From: Dehalococcoidia bacterium
GTDB taxonomy: Bacteria; Chloroflexota; Dehalococcoidia; Dehalococcoidales; UBA3254
Assembly (NCBI GenBank): GCA_025361145.1
Contig: JANYAV010000016.1
Span: forward strand, 1-63,019
Direction of reading: 5' to 3'
DNA: 63,019 nt
Of this stretch, positions 25,268 through 34,673 are shown one piece after another. The position numbers and the translations under genes were made by a program. Positions within the stretch are counted from its first letter, which is position 1, and every line of letters begins with the position of its first letter. Below the pieces are notes generated by a model. That model was not told where the DNA came from. It saw nothing but the letters and a program-made list of their open reading frames with translations, and did not search any database.

Positions 25268-25450
25268 ATGCCTGTAGTAACCGTTGAGATGTGGGAAGGC
25301 CGTACACCCGAACAGAAAAAACAGTTGGTTAAAGATTTAACAGAGGTATTTGTGAAAGTTGGGACCTCCGCCGATGCCGTGCATATCATATTAAAAGATA
25401 ATGCCAAAAGCAACTGGGCGCAGGGTGGCAAATTGGCTTCCGAAAAATAA
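25268..25450 (+). CDS. 4-oxalocrotonate tautomerase family protein
   Basis: A 60-residue tautomerase. After Met removal the catalytic base is Pro1 (PVVTVEMWEGR), and Arg11 is present. The second substrate arginine of 4-oxalocrotonate tautomerase (Arg39) is replaced by His in AVHIIL, and the position of Phe50 is Trp (NWAQGG). It should form small homo-oligomers and interconvert keto and enol acids, but the altered site makes the classical substrate uncertain. GGGAGG is 7 bases before the ATG. Confidence 0.88.
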   Translation: MPVVTVEMWEGRTPEQKKQLVKDLTEVFVKVGTSADAVHIILKDNAKSNWAQGGKLASEK

Positions 25451-25479
25451 GGACAGAATAAAGATAAGAGGTTATAGAT

Positions 25480-25962
25480 ATGCCGCAAGATATTATTATT
25501 GGTATTATAGTCATCGCGCTTTGCGCATATATGTTTTGGCGAATTAACCGTAAGAGTAAGAGCAAGACCAATACCACCACCGACGTTGAGCAACTTGAAA
25601 AGGTGATCGGTCTGTTGCAGAATATTGATTTTAACATCAAAAATATTTCTACTCGTACGGCTAACTACCGCTCAAAAAAGCGGTTTCATGTGCAGACCTG
25701 GATAAACAATAAAGAAAAGCTGGAATTCATCGATCCGGGGATAATTGACAAACTAAGAGAAGGTTTCACAACCGCCCAAGAATGCAACGCTAAAATAGAG
25801 GCCGCTTTTAAGAGCAAAGACCTTGTCTCTATGCAAACGCTGGAAATGGAAAAGATGAGGGAGCCTTTGAATCTGGCCCGGGTTGGACTGATAGAGTGGC
25901 TGAGGAAGGATTACGAATTAAGGCACTCTTCCACCGGATCCCGGGGTCTTTTTAAACGTTAG
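25480..25962 (+). CDS. Hypothetical protein with N-terminal membrane anchor
   Basis: A 160-residue protein I do not recognise. Residues 4-20 form one hydrophobic helix, followed by a basic stop-transfer (RINRKSKSK). The rest is soluble and helical, rich in Lys, Glu and Asn, with no cysteines apart from one in the helix and one near 105. It lies 29 bases after the tautomerase in the same direction and may share its transcript. The topology suggests a cytoplasmic domain tethered to the membrane. Confidence 0.6.
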   Translation: MPQDIIIGIIVIALCAYMFWRINRKSKSKTNTTTDVEQLEKVIGLLQNIDFNIKNISTRTANYRSKKRFHVQTWINNKEKLEFIDPGIIDKLREGFTTAQECNAKIEAAFKSKDLVSMQTLEMEKMREPLNLARVGLIEWLRKDYELRHSSTGSRGLFKR

Positions 25963-25987
25963 AAATCATTGAAACTCGGAGAGCTGT

Positions 25988-26644
25988 CTAGATGCCATAC
26001 TCAAAGTGGCCCAGCTTACGGAAATGCTCGGCTTTCAGCTTGCTGAACCTGGTTTGAAAAGCGACTGAAGTGAGGAAGTCTGTAGTCATGATCAGGGCAT
26101 CCTCTTTTTTATCTGTATAATAGGCCTTGCGTGATCCGACTTCTTGAAATCCGTATTTTGCGTATAAAGTCTGTGCCGTGGTGTTAGATTTCCGTACTTC
26201 CAGAGTAACGACCACAGCTTTATTCCGTATCGCCATATCTATGCCGGAAATAAGCAAAAGTTCTCCCAGCCCTTTGCCCTGACAGGATTGCCTGACAGCC
26301 ACATTGATGATATGAGCTTCGTCTACCATCACCCATAGACCCAGGAACCCGCTTATATACTCTACCTTCTGGGGGTGGTCTTCACCAGGAACTCTGGAGC
26401 TAAAAGGCCACTTAAGGTTGAGAAATGAGTGGACCGGTGTGAGCTGCAAGGCCGGTTTAGGGTTGATAACGGTCCGCTGCCCGTCACCAGCCACGGCATA
26501 ATGCGCCATTCGGTTATTCAGCTCATTGTGGAAGTTCACCGGTGGCCACATAGTAGGGAAGGCCTCGCGGTCAATAGCGGTCACCTGGGGAATGTCATCT
26601 TTAACCATCAAGCGAATATGCCAGGACAACTTAACTCTCCTCAT
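25988..26644 (-). CDS. rimI: RimI-like GNAT N-acetyltransferase
   Basis: A GNAT acetyltransferase of 218 residues. The acetyl-CoA loop is [15 protein letters not shown], preceded by INVAV, with the C-terminal [17 protein letters not shown] typical of RimI (acetylates ribosomal protein S18). Between beta strands 2 and 4 (about 55-95) there is an insertion not found in the ~150-residue RimI, and the C-terminus is also extended. It overlaps the 3' end of ruvB by 14 bases and is cotranscribed with it. Another protein N-terminus or a small molecule could be the substrate. Confidence 0.78.
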   Translation of the reverse strand: MRRVKLSWHIRLMVKDDIPQVTAIDREAFPTMWPPVNFHNELNNRMAHYAVAGDGQRTVINPKPALQLTPVHSFLNLKWPFSSRVPGEDHPQKVEYISGFLGLWVMVDEAHIINVAVRQSCQGKGLGELLLISGIDMAIRNKAVVVTLEVRKSNTTAQTLYAKYGFQEVGSRKAYYTDKKEDALIMTTDFLTSVAFQTRFSKLKAEHFRKLGHFEYGI

Positions 26645-27674
26645 CCTTCAGTTTCCAGAGGCCTGGCTGCGCTTGTTTAGCTTTTTTAAAGGGGATACCC
26701 AGGTGGTCATAAGCTCTCTGGGTGGCTACGCGCCCCCGCGGGGTACGATCCAGAAAACCTAGCTGCAGGAGATAAGGTTCATATACTTCCATGACAGTAT
26801 CTGACTCTTCGCTAATGGAGGCTGCGATGGTTTCCAGCCCCACCGGACCGCCGCTGAATTTATCGATTATGGTATGCAGAATCTTATGATCTATCTCATC
26901 CAAACCCAGCATATCCACTTCCAATTTGGAAAGAGCTTCCGAGGCTACGGCCAGAGTGATCACGCCACTGGCTTTGATCTCAGCGTAATCTCGCACTCGC
27001 TTCAGCAGCCGATTAGCGACTCTGGGTGTTCCTCTAGCCCTGCAGGCGATCTCTCTTATGCCTGCGTCTTCGGTCTTGATCTTCAGGATATTGGCGGAAC
27101 GCTGCAAGATATTTTGTATGGAGTCTTGATCGTAAAAGTCGAGACGGTTGACCACACCGAAGCGATCGCGCAGGGGCGAACTGAGCATAGCATAGCGAGT
27201 AGTGGCGCCTATCAGAGTAAAGGGAGGCAGCTTCAGACGCAGACTCTTGGCGCCGGGACCTTTGCCAATCATGATATCCAGGGCAAAGTCTTCCATAGCT
27301 GGATAAAGTACCTCTTCGACTACGCGGGAGAGGCGGTGAATCTCATCAATAAATAGTATATCCTGGGCGCGCAGGTTAGTAAGGATAGCCGCCAGATCTC
27401 CAGTACGTTCGATGGCTGGGCCGGAGGTGATTTTGATGCTGACTCCCATCTCAGCGGCTATGATATAAGCCAGGGTAGTTTTACCCAGGCCGGGGGGGCC
27501 GTAAAGAAGAATGTGGTCTAGAGCTTCATCGCGCTTCCTGGCTGCGGCCATAGTGATTTTCAGGTTATCTTTGATCTTGTTTTGCCCGATGAAATCATCC
27601 AAGACACGCGGCCGGAGACTGGTTTCCAGCACCGCCTCTTCTTTATCTGAATTGCCGGTAACAACGCGTCCTAT
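26631..27674 (-). CDS. ruvB: Holliday junction helicase RuvB, probable AUA start
   Basis: The hexameric AAA+ motor that drives branch migration with RuvA. Walker A is GPPGLGKT (59-66 in this numbering), Walker B FIDEIHRL, sensor 1 GATTR. The first standard codon is a GTG at 27632, but the frame stays open upstream. Starting at ATA 27674 adds 14 residues ([14 protein letters not shown]) that resemble the usual RuvB N-terminus and give the normal 347 residues. AGGAG lies 8 bases before that ATA, whereas the GTG has only a poor, too-close site. rimI overlaps its end. ruvA is not adjacent. Confidence 0.93.
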   Translation of the reverse strand: MGRVVTGNSDKEEAVLETSLRPRVLDDFIGQNKIKDNLKITMAAARKRDEALDHILLYGPPGLGKTTLAYIIAAEMGVSIKITSGPAIERTGDLAAILTNLRAQDILFIDEIHRLSRVVEEVLYPAMEDFALDIMIGKGPGAKSLRLKLPPFTLIGATTRYAMLSSPLRDRFGVVNRLDFYDQDSIQNILQRSANILKIKTEDAGIREIACRARGTPRVANRLLKRVRDYAEIKASGVITLAVASEALSKLEVDMLGLDEIDHKILHTIIDKFSGGPVGLETIAASISEESDTVMEVYEPYLLQLGFLDRTPRGRVATQRAYDHLGIPFKKAKQAQPGLWKLKDEES

Positions 27675-27702
27675 TTCGTTTGCTCCTGATCAGAATGAGG
27701 AT

Positions 27703-27711
27703 ATTATAGCA
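27703..27711 (-). promoter_or_regulatory. Extended -10 promoter of ruvB
   Basis: TGCTATAAT on the minus strand is a consensus extended -10. Transcription would start near 27697, 23 bases before the proposed AUA codon and 10 before the AGGAG site. Confidence 0.6.
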
Positions 27712-27756
27712 CAACTGTTACAGGCGGAGGTATCAAAATTCAAAGAGATCACTAAC

Positions 27757-28560
27757 CTATCTCGCCCCAACTGAATATACCCTTTTTCTGAATAACTGAA
27801 CAAGTATTCCAGCGCTGATGAGGACAATACCCGCGATGGTTACGATGACAACAGTCTGGGCCGGGGGGAAGGATGGATCAGTCCGTTTAAGAAAAATTCC
27901 TAAAATTGCCCAGTCAACCACCAGGGCATAGAAAATGTCCTGCCTCCTAGCAAGAATAGCCAGGGTAATAGCTATACCCACCAAGATCACAATGACAGCC
28001 CAGACTTGATCGCTGATCCCGAACCCGTTCCAGTTTAATTGAACCAACCAAGCGGTGACATTAGCGATAGTGGCGATAGTGATCCAACCGAAATAGACAC
28101 TGAAGGGCAGGTGTACCAGATATTTTTCTCTTTCTGGTGGCCCTTTCTTGCCTATTCTCAGCTTAAGATAAATCGCCAGAAGACATACCAGCAGCGATAA
28201 CATAATCAACAAGGAAAGCGGGACTATTTCGTATTGCCAGGCAAAGATCCAGGCGATATTAGCGATGCAAGAGAGAAAAAAGAGGATACCGATTTTATCA
28301 GGAAAAGATGTTTCGGGATCTTTTTTGAAGGCACTGATCAGGTTATAGACGACGAAGATGGCCAGCAGCAAGTAGATCACTCCCCAGATAGAAAAGGTCA
28401 GTCCTGCCGGGACAAACAGGTTGGGATATTGGTCAGATAGTTGTTGTGTGGTTTTGTTGTTGATGGGCAGAATGACAGCCAGCGCATTGATGATCACCAC
28501 GCCCAGAAAACCGATAAGGTTCAGGATCGATAGGATAATACGTGACGCCTTGCCATTCAT
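27757..28560 (-). CDS. TspO/MBR-related tryptophan-rich membrane protein
   Basis: An integral membrane protein of 267 residues with about 7-8 helices. LFVPAGLTFSIWGVIYLLL, ANIAWIFAWQYE and PFSVYFGWITIATIANVTAWL match the extended TspO/MBR-like family, larger than the five-helix TspO itself. TspO proteins bind porphyrins and other hydrophobic ligands; the role of this larger group is not known. A TTG two codons earlier is in frame, but AAGGAG fits the ATG at 28560. It is the last of three minus-strand genes for membrane or exported proteins. Confidence 0.75.
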   Translation of the reverse strand: MNGKASRIILSILNLIGFLGVVIINALAVILPINNKTTQQLSDQYPNLFVPAGLTFSIWGVIYLLLAIFVVYNLISAFKKDPETSFPDKIGILFFLSCIANIAWIFAWQYEIVPLSLLIMLSLLVCLLAIYLKLRIGKKGPPEREKYLVHLPFSVYFGWITIATIANVTAWLVQLNWNGFGISDQVWAVIVILVGIAITLAILARRQDIFYALVVDWAILGIFLKRTDPSFPPAQTVVIVTIAGIVLISAGILVQLFRKRVYSVGAR

Positions 28561-28600
28561 TTGCAATCTCCTTCTGTTTTACTTATCGATTCTTCCCTGT

Positions 28601-29338
28601 CTATGAAATAATGGCTGATGGATTTGCGTTAAAAGGGCTCATTCTGACGGTCAGGGAAAACAGATAAGGATATTTATTCTGTAAGTGTTCTACATAGTCT
28701 ACCCACTGATATAATAATTGTCCATAAAGGCGGTTGACGTCCCCTTCAATATGGGCTAAATCAGAACCAGACAGGTTGGCGACCTCTTTTCGATACGCAA
28801 GCTCTTCGGTTAAGTGAAATATGGCCCAAAGCAAGTCACTGACCTTTTCGTGTTCGATCAGATTAGGATTCTCTAGAAGGGCAAGTAGAAATCCACGTTT
28901 ACTGATCAAAAAGACTTTTAAATCAGTAAAATCGATTTTTTGTCCGGAGGGTTTGCTGGTCATAGCCACAGCGTAAGCCCTAGCATTTTTAAACTCAGAA
29001 GGAGTCCATTTGCTGTTAACGGCAAAATTCCTGGCTATTTCCTGGCTGGTTTCATAGGAACGCAATAATTTATTTATCAGGTCATTGCCGACCTCGCTAA
29101 AGAAGACGCCGACTACCATGTTCAATTTATGCCTTAAAAGGAGTTTTTCCTGGCGAGCCAGAGAACCTTCAATGACTACCACAATGATAAAGACACTGAT
29201 AGGAATAAAAGACAAACCATCCAAAAGCTGGGCCAGCAAAGCCTGCCCGTCTCGAAAGATCAAGTAATCAATCAGGTATAAAATGCCGGAGGCCAGAACG
29301 GCAAATAATCCAATGTAAAAGATCTGTTTGAATCTCAC
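28601..29338 (-). CDS. Hypothetical two-helix membrane protein
   Basis: Two hydrophobic helices near the N-terminus (about 8-26 and 40-60) with a short loop, then about 185 residues that should be cytoplasmic and helical (EKLLLRHKLNMVVGVFFSEV begins this part). No catalytic motif or cysteine cluster is visible. I do not recognise the family. It follows the lipoprotein gene by 21 bases and probably shares its transcript. Confidence 0.65.
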   Translation of the reverse strand: MRFKQIFYIGLFAVLASGILYLIDYLIFRDGQALLAQLLDGLSFIPISVFIIVVVIEGSLARQEKLLLRHKLNMVVGVFFSEVGNDLINKLLRSYETSQEIARNFAVNSKWTPSEFKNARAYAVAMTSKPSGQKIDFTDLKVFLISKRGFLLALLENPNLIEHEKVSDLLWAIFHLTEELAYRKEVANLSGSDLAHIEGDVNRLYGQLLYQWVDYVEHLQNKYPYLFSLTVRMSPFNANPSAIIS

Positions 29339-29359
29339 TGTGATTTCCTTTTCAATTTA

Positions 29360-29815
29360 TTATTTCTGGGGCGCTATGTTGTACATATAAAGAGTGATGC
29401 CAGGTTTAGGTACATCTCCGACATATTTTACTTTAGCTGAAACGAGGTCATTGACCTTGAATTTACTTATGTCCTCATCGGTTTTGACGGTGACAACCTT
29501 ACCAACACTATTTTTGGTAGGGTTAGGTAAATTGCCGACATTTTCTGAACTTTGCACCAGAATATCCAGTTCAAATGGGTATCCACTGGTCTGCTGGCGT
29601 ATCGCCTGTATTTTAGCACTAATAATGCTATCGCTGTTAATTATGGCGCCACCGCCGGGCCCGCCTGGTACGAGAGTGGTTGCAGCAGTCGTGTTGGGGT
29701 TGGCGCATCCTGCCAACCCCAACACTGCCATAACAACTAATATCGCCGGGAAGAGTGCCATTAAGGGATTCTTTCGAGATAATCCAGAGCCAAAGCTGAC
29801 TAACAGTTTTTGCAT
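29360..29815 (-). CDS. Putative lipoprotein
   Basis: A 151-residue exported protein. A long signal region (about 18-36) ends in LGLAGC, a lipobox, so Cys37 would be lipidated. A Thr/Gly/Pro-rich linker follows, then a small beta-rich domain (about 65-150; VGKVVTVKTDEDISKFKVND resembles an OB-like or NusG-like barrel). GGAGG precedes the ATG. Function unknown. It is the first gene of the three-gene set with the two-helix and TspO-like proteins. Confidence 0.7.
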   Translation of the reverse strand: MQKLLVSFGSGLSRKNPLMALFPAILVVMAVLGLAGCANPNTTAATTLVPGGPGGGAIINSDSIISAKIQAIRQQTSGYPFELDILVQSSENVGNLPNPTKNSVGKVVTVKTDEDISKFKVNDLVSAKVKYVGDVPKPGITLYMYNIAPQK

Positions 29816-29978
29816 TTTTCCTCCGAAGTATTTTTTAATAATTTCATTATATTAAAATTATTTCGCAATAAGGGGGAAGGGTTTTATTCGCCAGGTTTGC
29901 TATTGAAAAGGTATTGTATGGGCGTCCGGATATATAATGTAACTGATACTCGTTAAAATCTCTGGGGGGTATATTTTG

Positions 29979-30350
29979 GTGGAAAATAGAGAAGATATGA
30001 TACAGGATGAGTTTCGCGGTGCCAGGCTTCGAGTCTATGGTACTAATCGGGAAGCCCCAGAGGATGGCAGGGTTTTTATCTGGACTAAAACAGGTTGGTT
30101 TGAACGTCTAGAAGGCAGTGCGGGGAATGTGGCGTTTACCCCTATTGCCGAATCGGAAGATGAATTAAAAGATTTGATCGCGGTGGAAGACCCCGAATTT
30201 GATTTTATCGAGCTGGGTGGGGAATTCAAAAGAATGGTCTCAGAGGAGTTCAGTGAGGATTCGTCCTTGCTGGAGGATTCGACAGCAGAGTTAACAGAGG
30301 AACCTATCGATGAAGATGATGATCAACTGTATCATCAGCACGACCTTTAA
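29979..30350 (+). CDS. Small acidic hypothetical protein
   Basis: A 123-residue strongly acidic protein. Residues 8-60 contain a compact segment (ARLRVYGTNREAPEDGRVFIWTKTGWF, split here only for description) that may be a small beta fold. The last 50 residues are Glu/Asp/Ser-rich and likely disordered. A TTG one codon earlier is possible; GGGGGGT 8 bases upstream fits GTG 29979. TATAAT at 29933-29938 may be its -10. Not recognised. Confidence 0.55.
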   Translation: MENREDMIQDEFRGARLRVYGTNREAPEDGRVFIWTKTGWFERLEGSAGNVAFTPIAESEDELKDLIAVEDPEFDFIELGGEFKRMVSEEFSEDSSLLEDSTAELTEEPIDEDDDQLYHQHDL

Positions 30351-30392
30351 GCCATATTTTATAAAATAAACGTTCTAAGATCCGAAAGGAAA

Positions 30393-30428
30393 ACTCCCCT
30401 TCCCCGCTTGATTGAGGGGAAGGGGAGT
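30393..30428 (-). terminator. Terminator of the division cluster
   Basis: Perfect 13-bp stem ACTCCCCTTCCCC/GGGGAAGGGGAGT with a 10-base loop. On the minus strand it ends in TTTTCCTTTC, 112 bases after ftsZ. On the plus strand it could also serve the small acidic protein gene, but there the tail is not T-rich. Confidence 0.7.
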
Positions 30429-30539
30429 AAAGGAAGACCGGAATCAGCAATAGCCTAAATAACTGGCAAAGTCGTCTTTAGCAGACCATTATTCTGATAC
30501 AGGGTTATATTCAGTTATATCGTCCAAGGTTAATTATTA

Positions 30540-31652
30540 CTATACTCTAGTTTGAGCCCTGGAAGTGTCAGCAGCGAAGGTTGATCTTCTATCGTTAAAC
30601 ATTGATTTGCGCATAAAGGAGGGGACATCCAGCTCCTCTTCCACTTTAAGGCTTCTCAATAATTTGGTGACCTCTTCATCTTCCATCTGACCGAATCCAT
30701 TGGAACCTGCGAATCCGGTGGCTACCAAAGTGATTTTGATTTCTTTATCCATTTTCTCGTCGCGGCGTACGCCGAAAATGATGTTAGCAGATGGATCGAC
30801 GGCTGCGCGGATTAATTCGGCGGCTTGATTGACCTCGTGAAGAGTCAAGTTATCTGAGCCAATGACATTGAACAGTACGCCTTTGGCGCCCTTGATGCTG
30901 ACATCCAGCAATGGGCTGGCCAGAGCATCTTTAGCGGCATCTACAGCGCGGGAAGCGCCGACGCCGATACCGATGGACATCCAGGCAGGACCGGCATCCT
31001 TCATGATAGCGCGAACATCGGCAAAGTCCAGATTGATCATGCCGGGTACAGTTATAACTTCAGAGATGGCCTGTACGCCATGTCTTAGTACTTCATCTGC
31101 CTTTCTGAAGGCGTTCTCAACGCTGGTCTGACGGTCGCAAAGGGTGAGTAATTTATCGTTGGGAATAATGATCAAGGTATCACATTTGCTGGCTAGTTTG
31201 GCGATGCCTTCTTCGGCATTTCTCATGCGATGGCGGCCTTCAAAAGCGAAGGGTTTGGTGACGATAGCGATAGTGAGAGCCCCGCTTTTTTTAGCTATTT
31301 CCGCTACTACAGGAATGGAGCCGGTACCAGTACCGCCGCCCATACCAGCGGTTACAAAGACCATGTCTGCTCCAGCGACAATTTGAGCGATCTCATCGCG
31401 GCTTTCTTCGGCAGCTTTGTTGCCGAGATTGGGATCACCGCCGGCGCCGAGACCGCGGGTGACTCTTTCTCCTAACTGGAAGCGTACGGGGGCTTCAGTG
31501 ATAGCCAGTGCCTGGGCATCCGTATTCATTGAAATGAACTCAACACCTCTGATCTCATCCCTGACCATGCGGGTGATGGCGTTCGAACCACCGCCACCCA
31601 TACCGATGACCTTGATTTTCGCCGGGTTCTGTACGAAACTAGATTTTGCCAT
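30540..31652 (-). CDS. ftsZ: Cell division GTPase FtsZ
   Basis: The tubulin-like GTPase that forms the division ring, 370 residues. The tubulin signature GGGTGTG is at 105-111, and [11 protein letters not shown] and the T7-loop [11 protein letters not shown] are intact. The short linker and terminal LDVPSFMRK-type peptide would contact FtsA. AAGGAG lies before the ATG. It is the last gene of mraZ-rsmH-ftsA-ftsZ and is followed by a terminator. Confidence 0.97.
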   Translation of the reverse strand: MAKSSFVQNPAKIKVIGMGGGGSNAITRMVRDEIRGVEFISMNTDAQALAITEAPVRFQLGERVTRGLGAGGDPNLGNKAAEESRDEIAQIVAGADMVFVTAGMGGGTGTGSIPVVAEIAKKSGALTIAIVTKPFAFEGRHRMRNAEEGIAKLASKCDTLIIIPNDKLLTLCDRQTSVENAFRKADEVLRHGVQAISEVITVPGMINLDFADVRAIMKDAGPAWMSIGIGVGASRAVDAAKDALASPLLDVSIKGAKGVLFNVIGSDNLTLHEVNQAAELIRAAVDPSANIIFGVRRDEKMDKEIKITLVATGFAGSNGFGQMEDEEVTKLLRSLKVEEELDVPSFMRKSMFNDRRSTFAADTSRAQTRV

Positions 31653-31692
31653 TTTGCTCTCCTTCCTTCTTCCTTTATATTTACTTTGGTTT

Positions 31693-32922
31693 TTATTTTC
31701 GATTAAATAAGATTTTCAAGCGCGAAACCAGGCTGAAAATGCGCAGGAATCCCAAACGCTTGCTTTGCCATAGGGGAGGGGCATCCTGCTTTGCGCCCCA
31801 AAGGACCAGACCCACGGCGGTGGCATATGCTGGATCGTGCAGTCGCTCAGGCAGGCCGACCAGGTTATTCGGAGCGCCTACTCTGACAGGTAAGTGGACC
31901 ATATCTCGGGCCAGAGTATCTATGCCAGATAAATTAGAACTGCCGCCGGTAAAAACGATCCCGGCAGGCACTAATTGCTCGTAATCCGTTTGAGGTAATT
32001 CCAACATGACTAGCCGGACAATTTCTTCAATGCGAGCACGGACGATATCACAAAGGTCTTGATATGATACGCCGTGACCATCTTGTAACATTTCTTGAGG
32101 AGTTGCTTTTTGTTTCCCTTCGTAGACCGGCATAACGCTGGCGTAGCGTTTCTTCATATCTTCGGCAATATCGAAGGGTAAACCTAGTCCCATGGCCACA
32201 TCGCGGGTTAGTTGATAACCGGCCACAGGTAAAACAGCGGTGTGCCAGATGGAACCGTCGCGGAATATGGCGACGTCCGTAGTGCCTCCGCCGATATCAG
32301 CGAGGACCACGCCGGATTGTTTTTCCTCTTCGGTGAGGACGGCCTCGCTGGAGGCCAAGGGTTCCATTACTACGTCTTCCACTTCTATTCCAACGCTGCG
32401 GACGCATTTAATAACGTTTTGAACTGATGAAATAGCAGTGGTGATAATATGAGTCTCAACATCCAGGCGCTGTCCGTGCATGCCAATCGGGTTTTTCACA
32501 CCGGGTTGGCCGTCGACAGCATAGCCTCTGGGAATAATATGCAGTAACTTGCGTTCCGCCGGGACCTGGATGTTTTGAGAAGTTTTTATGACCCGTTTCA
32601 AATCATCCTGGCGTACCATGCGGTCGCCGTTATTTATAGATACTGCGCCGCGATTATTAACTGAGGTGATATGCCGGCCGGTCACGCCGATATAAGCAGA
32701 CTCGATTTTATGGCTGCTCATCAACTCAGCTTTTCTGACGGAAGACTGAATGGCTTGAGTGGCTTCTTTTACATTGACAACCAGTCCTTTATGCATACCG
32801 GCTGAAGGCGAGATACCGATGCCGATGATGCGGAGATTCCCGTTCTCCTCTACATTGGCGGTGATTGTGCAGATCTTGGTGGTACCTACATCGATAGCCG
32901 TCACAGTCCCGTGTTTTTTCAT
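31693..32922 (-). CDS. ftsA: Cell division protein FtsA
   Basis: An actin-like ATPase that tethers FtsZ to the membrane. About 409 residues with AIDVGTTKI (phosphate 1), the SHS2-type insert GVTGRHI, LADIGGGTTDVAI (phosphate 2) and VFTGGSSNL (adenosine site). The C-terminus ends in basic and hydrophobic residues (FSLVSRLKILFNRK), a likely amphipathic membrane helix. GTG 32928 is in frame but GAGGAG fits ATG 32922. It lies 27 bases after rsmH with no ftsL, ftsI, ftsW or mur gene between. Confidence 0.95.
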   Translation of the reverse strand: MKKHGTVTAIDVGTTKICTITANVEENGNLRIIGIGISPSAGMHKGLVVNVKEATQAIQSSVRKAELMSSHKIESAYIGVTGRHITSVNNRGAVSINNGDRMVRQDDLKRVIKTSQNIQVPAERKLLHIIPRGYAVDGQPGVKNPIGMHGQRLDVETHIITTAISSVQNVIKCVRSVGIEVEDVVMEPLASSEAVLTEEEKQSGVVLADIGGGTTDVAIFRDGSIWHTAVLPVAGYQLTRDVAMGLGLPFDIAEDMKKRYASVMPVYEGKQKATPQEMLQDGHGVSYQDLCDIVRARIEEIVRLVMLELPQTDYEQLVPAGIVFTGGSSNLSGIDTLARDMVHLPVRVGAPNNLVGLPERLHDPAYATAVGLVLWGAKQDAPPLWQSKRLGFLRIFSLVSRLKILFNRK

Positions 32923-32949
32923 AGCCACTCCTCAACTCATTACCAGTTA

Positions 32950-34032
32950 TTATTTACGTCCAGAGGGTTTATTTTTTTGCATCGAAAGAAACGTCTTCCG
33001 TAATTTTTCTATTAAACCAGGTCTTCTCCATTGGCCAGTAACGAGCCCAATAGAGCAATTCAATTGTTCAACAGCCTGCTCATATTGGTGAGTGGGTGCG
33101 ATGATGCGCTCTGCCCCTCGCAGTTTGGCACTGCGGCTGCGGGGGTTAATCTCTGTTTCAGCGAAAGTGGGTGTTATGATACGCCTGGTGATGATTTTTA
33201 AATTGGCTTTATGTCCGCAAGAGCAGGTCATGGCCTCAGGAGGACAAAGGCAATCTTTAGCTTCTTTCTGGAAGAAATGCTTAACAATGCGATCTTCCAG
33301 TGAATGATAACTGATGACTACAATCTTACCACCGAAGCCCAGAAGACTGACAGCCTGACTTAAAGCCGATTCCAAGTGTTCCATTTCGTGGTTGACCACA
33401 ATGCGCAAGGCCTGGAAAGTGCGCGTGGCGGGGTGAATTTTACCATGCCGCCCACCCACAGCCTGGGTAATGATTTCGGCCAGTTGGCCGGTAGTATGTA
33501 CAGGGCGTTTTTGGATAATAAATTTAGCGATCTGACGGCTGTGAATTTCTTCGCCGTAAGTCTTGATAATGCGCACCAATTCGATTTCCGAATAGGTGTT
33601 GACGACATCGGCGGCAGTAATACGTTGGGTGGGGCTGAAGCGCATATCCAGCGGGGCATCATACTGAAAACTGAAGCCGCGGCCGTCTTCTTCTAACTGG
33701 GGAGAAGCCAGACCCAGGTCAAAGAGAATCCCGTGGACAGGGAAGAAATCCAGTTTGATGCAGATGTCTTTTAAATTTACAAAATTATCATTGACCAGCA
33801 AGACGGATTTATCGAATGATTTAAGTCTTTCACCTGATCTTTGAATAGCGTCCGGGTCAGCATCGATGCCCAGAAGCTGTCCGCCGGGGGCACTGTGTTC
33901 CAGAATAGCCTGTGAATGTCCGCCTGAGCCCAGCGTGCAGTCTATGTAGCGGCCACCGGGCAGGACACCGAGAGTATCGATCACTTCACGTGATAAAACT
34001 GGAATATGGGTGGTTTTTACTAGCGTGTCCAT
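32950..34032 (-). CDS. rsmH: 16S rRNA (cytosine-1402-N4) methyltransferase RsmH
   Basis: Methylates N4 of C1402 in the ribosomal decoding centre. It has 360 residues, slightly long: the SAM site is [12 protein letters not shown], then the RsmH family blocks [22 protein letters not shown] and [15 protein letters not shown] cysteine-rich segment [12 protein letters not shown] lies near 280. The C-terminal ~45 residues are an extension. It starts right after the mraZ stop codon (TAAATG), so the two are tightly coupled. Confidence 0.95.
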   Translation of the reverse strand: MDTLVKTTHIPVLSREVIDTLGVLPGGRYIDCTLGSGGHSQAILEHSAPGGQLLGIDADPDAIQRSGERLKSFDKSVLLVNDNFVNLKDICIKLDFFPVHGILFDLGLASPQLEEDGRGFSFQYDAPLDMRFSPTQRITAADVVNTYSEIELVRIIKTYGEEIHSRQIAKFIIQKRPVHTTGQLAEIITQAVGGRHGKIHPATRTFQALRIVVNHEMEHLESALSQAVSLLGFGGKIVVISYHSLEDRIVKHFFQKEAKDCLCPPEAMTCSCGHKANLKIITRRIITPTFAETEINPRSRSAKLRGAERIIAPTHQYEQAVEQLNCSIGLVTGQWRRPGLIEKLRKTFLSMQKNKPSGRK

Positions 34033-34464
34033 TTAACGCCTCTCCATAGTCTCTATCGTATGCCATGTTTCTTGCTGGCTATCGGTTCTTTCTATCTCCC
34101 ACTGATCTTTGCTCCAGATTTCGATGTAGGTATTGGCGCCGGTGATAACCACCTCATCAGTGATGCCGGCATGCTGACGGAGATGGGAAGGCACAATAAT
34201 ACGGCCCTGGCCGTCCATTTCAACACTGAAAGCGGTGGCGAAAATCGCGCGGTTGAGTTTACGCAGTTTACTGGGTAGAAGGGGCCCGGTGGTTAGAGTA
34301 TCAGCGATTTTCTTCCATTCTGAGGCGGGATAAAGGGTGATACATTTTTCCATACCGGGACTGAGTACCATCCCGTCCTTTTTCAGTTCTTCCGTTCTGA
34401 ATTTGGGAGGAACCGGCACCCGACCTTTCTCATCTACCCGGTACTCAAACTCGCCGATAAACAT
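34033..34464 (-). CDS. mraZ: Transcriptional regulator MraZ
   Basis: A 143-residue protein with two AbrB-like SpoVT domains that forms rings and binds TGGG-type repeats in its own promoter. FIGEFEYRVDEKGRVPVPPKFR is the first domain, and FSVEMDGQGRIIVPSHLRQHAG the second. An ATG 18 bases earlier is in frame, but family members begin MFxGE, matching ATG 34464. Three TGG repeats with 10-base spacing lie directly upstream, consistent with autoregulation of the division operon. Confidence 0.93.
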   Translation of the reverse strand: MFIGEFEYRVDEKGRVPVPPKFRTEELKKDGMVLSPGMEKCITLYPASEWKKIADTLTTGPLLPSKLRKLNRAIFATAFSVEMDGQGRIIVPSHLRQHAGITDEVVITGANTYIEIWSKDQWEIERTDSQQETWHTIETMERR

Positions 34465-34474
34465 GGGACAACTC

Positions 34475-34525
34475 ACCACCATTACCCACTTTTTACCATT
34501 GTACCCTTTTACCAGAATTTGTCAA
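34475..34525 (-). promoter_or_regulatory. mraZ promoter with MraZ-box repeats
   Basis: Minus-strand consensus -35 TTGACA (34525-34520), 16 bases, -10 TACAAT (34503-34498). TGGTA, TGGGT and TGGTG begin at 34498, 34488 and 34478, exactly 10 bases apart. This is the spacing known for MraZ binding boxes (TGGGN plus 5 bases). Confidence 0.75.
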
Positions 34526-34673
34526 TACCTTTTTTATGGTATTTTTAATAAAAACGGTAATTATTTAAGAGATCCATTTCCCTATAGTCCCCCTTCCCAA
34601 AATCGAAGCAAGGATTCTCTGATATCAGGAGGGGTAGATGTCAGGGTATGCAGTAAACGAATAAAGTACTAAA

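Noticed and set aside
26874-27356. 160-codon plus-strand frame inside ruvB
   Set aside because: Antisense shadow of a conserved AAA+ gene; no independent evidence.
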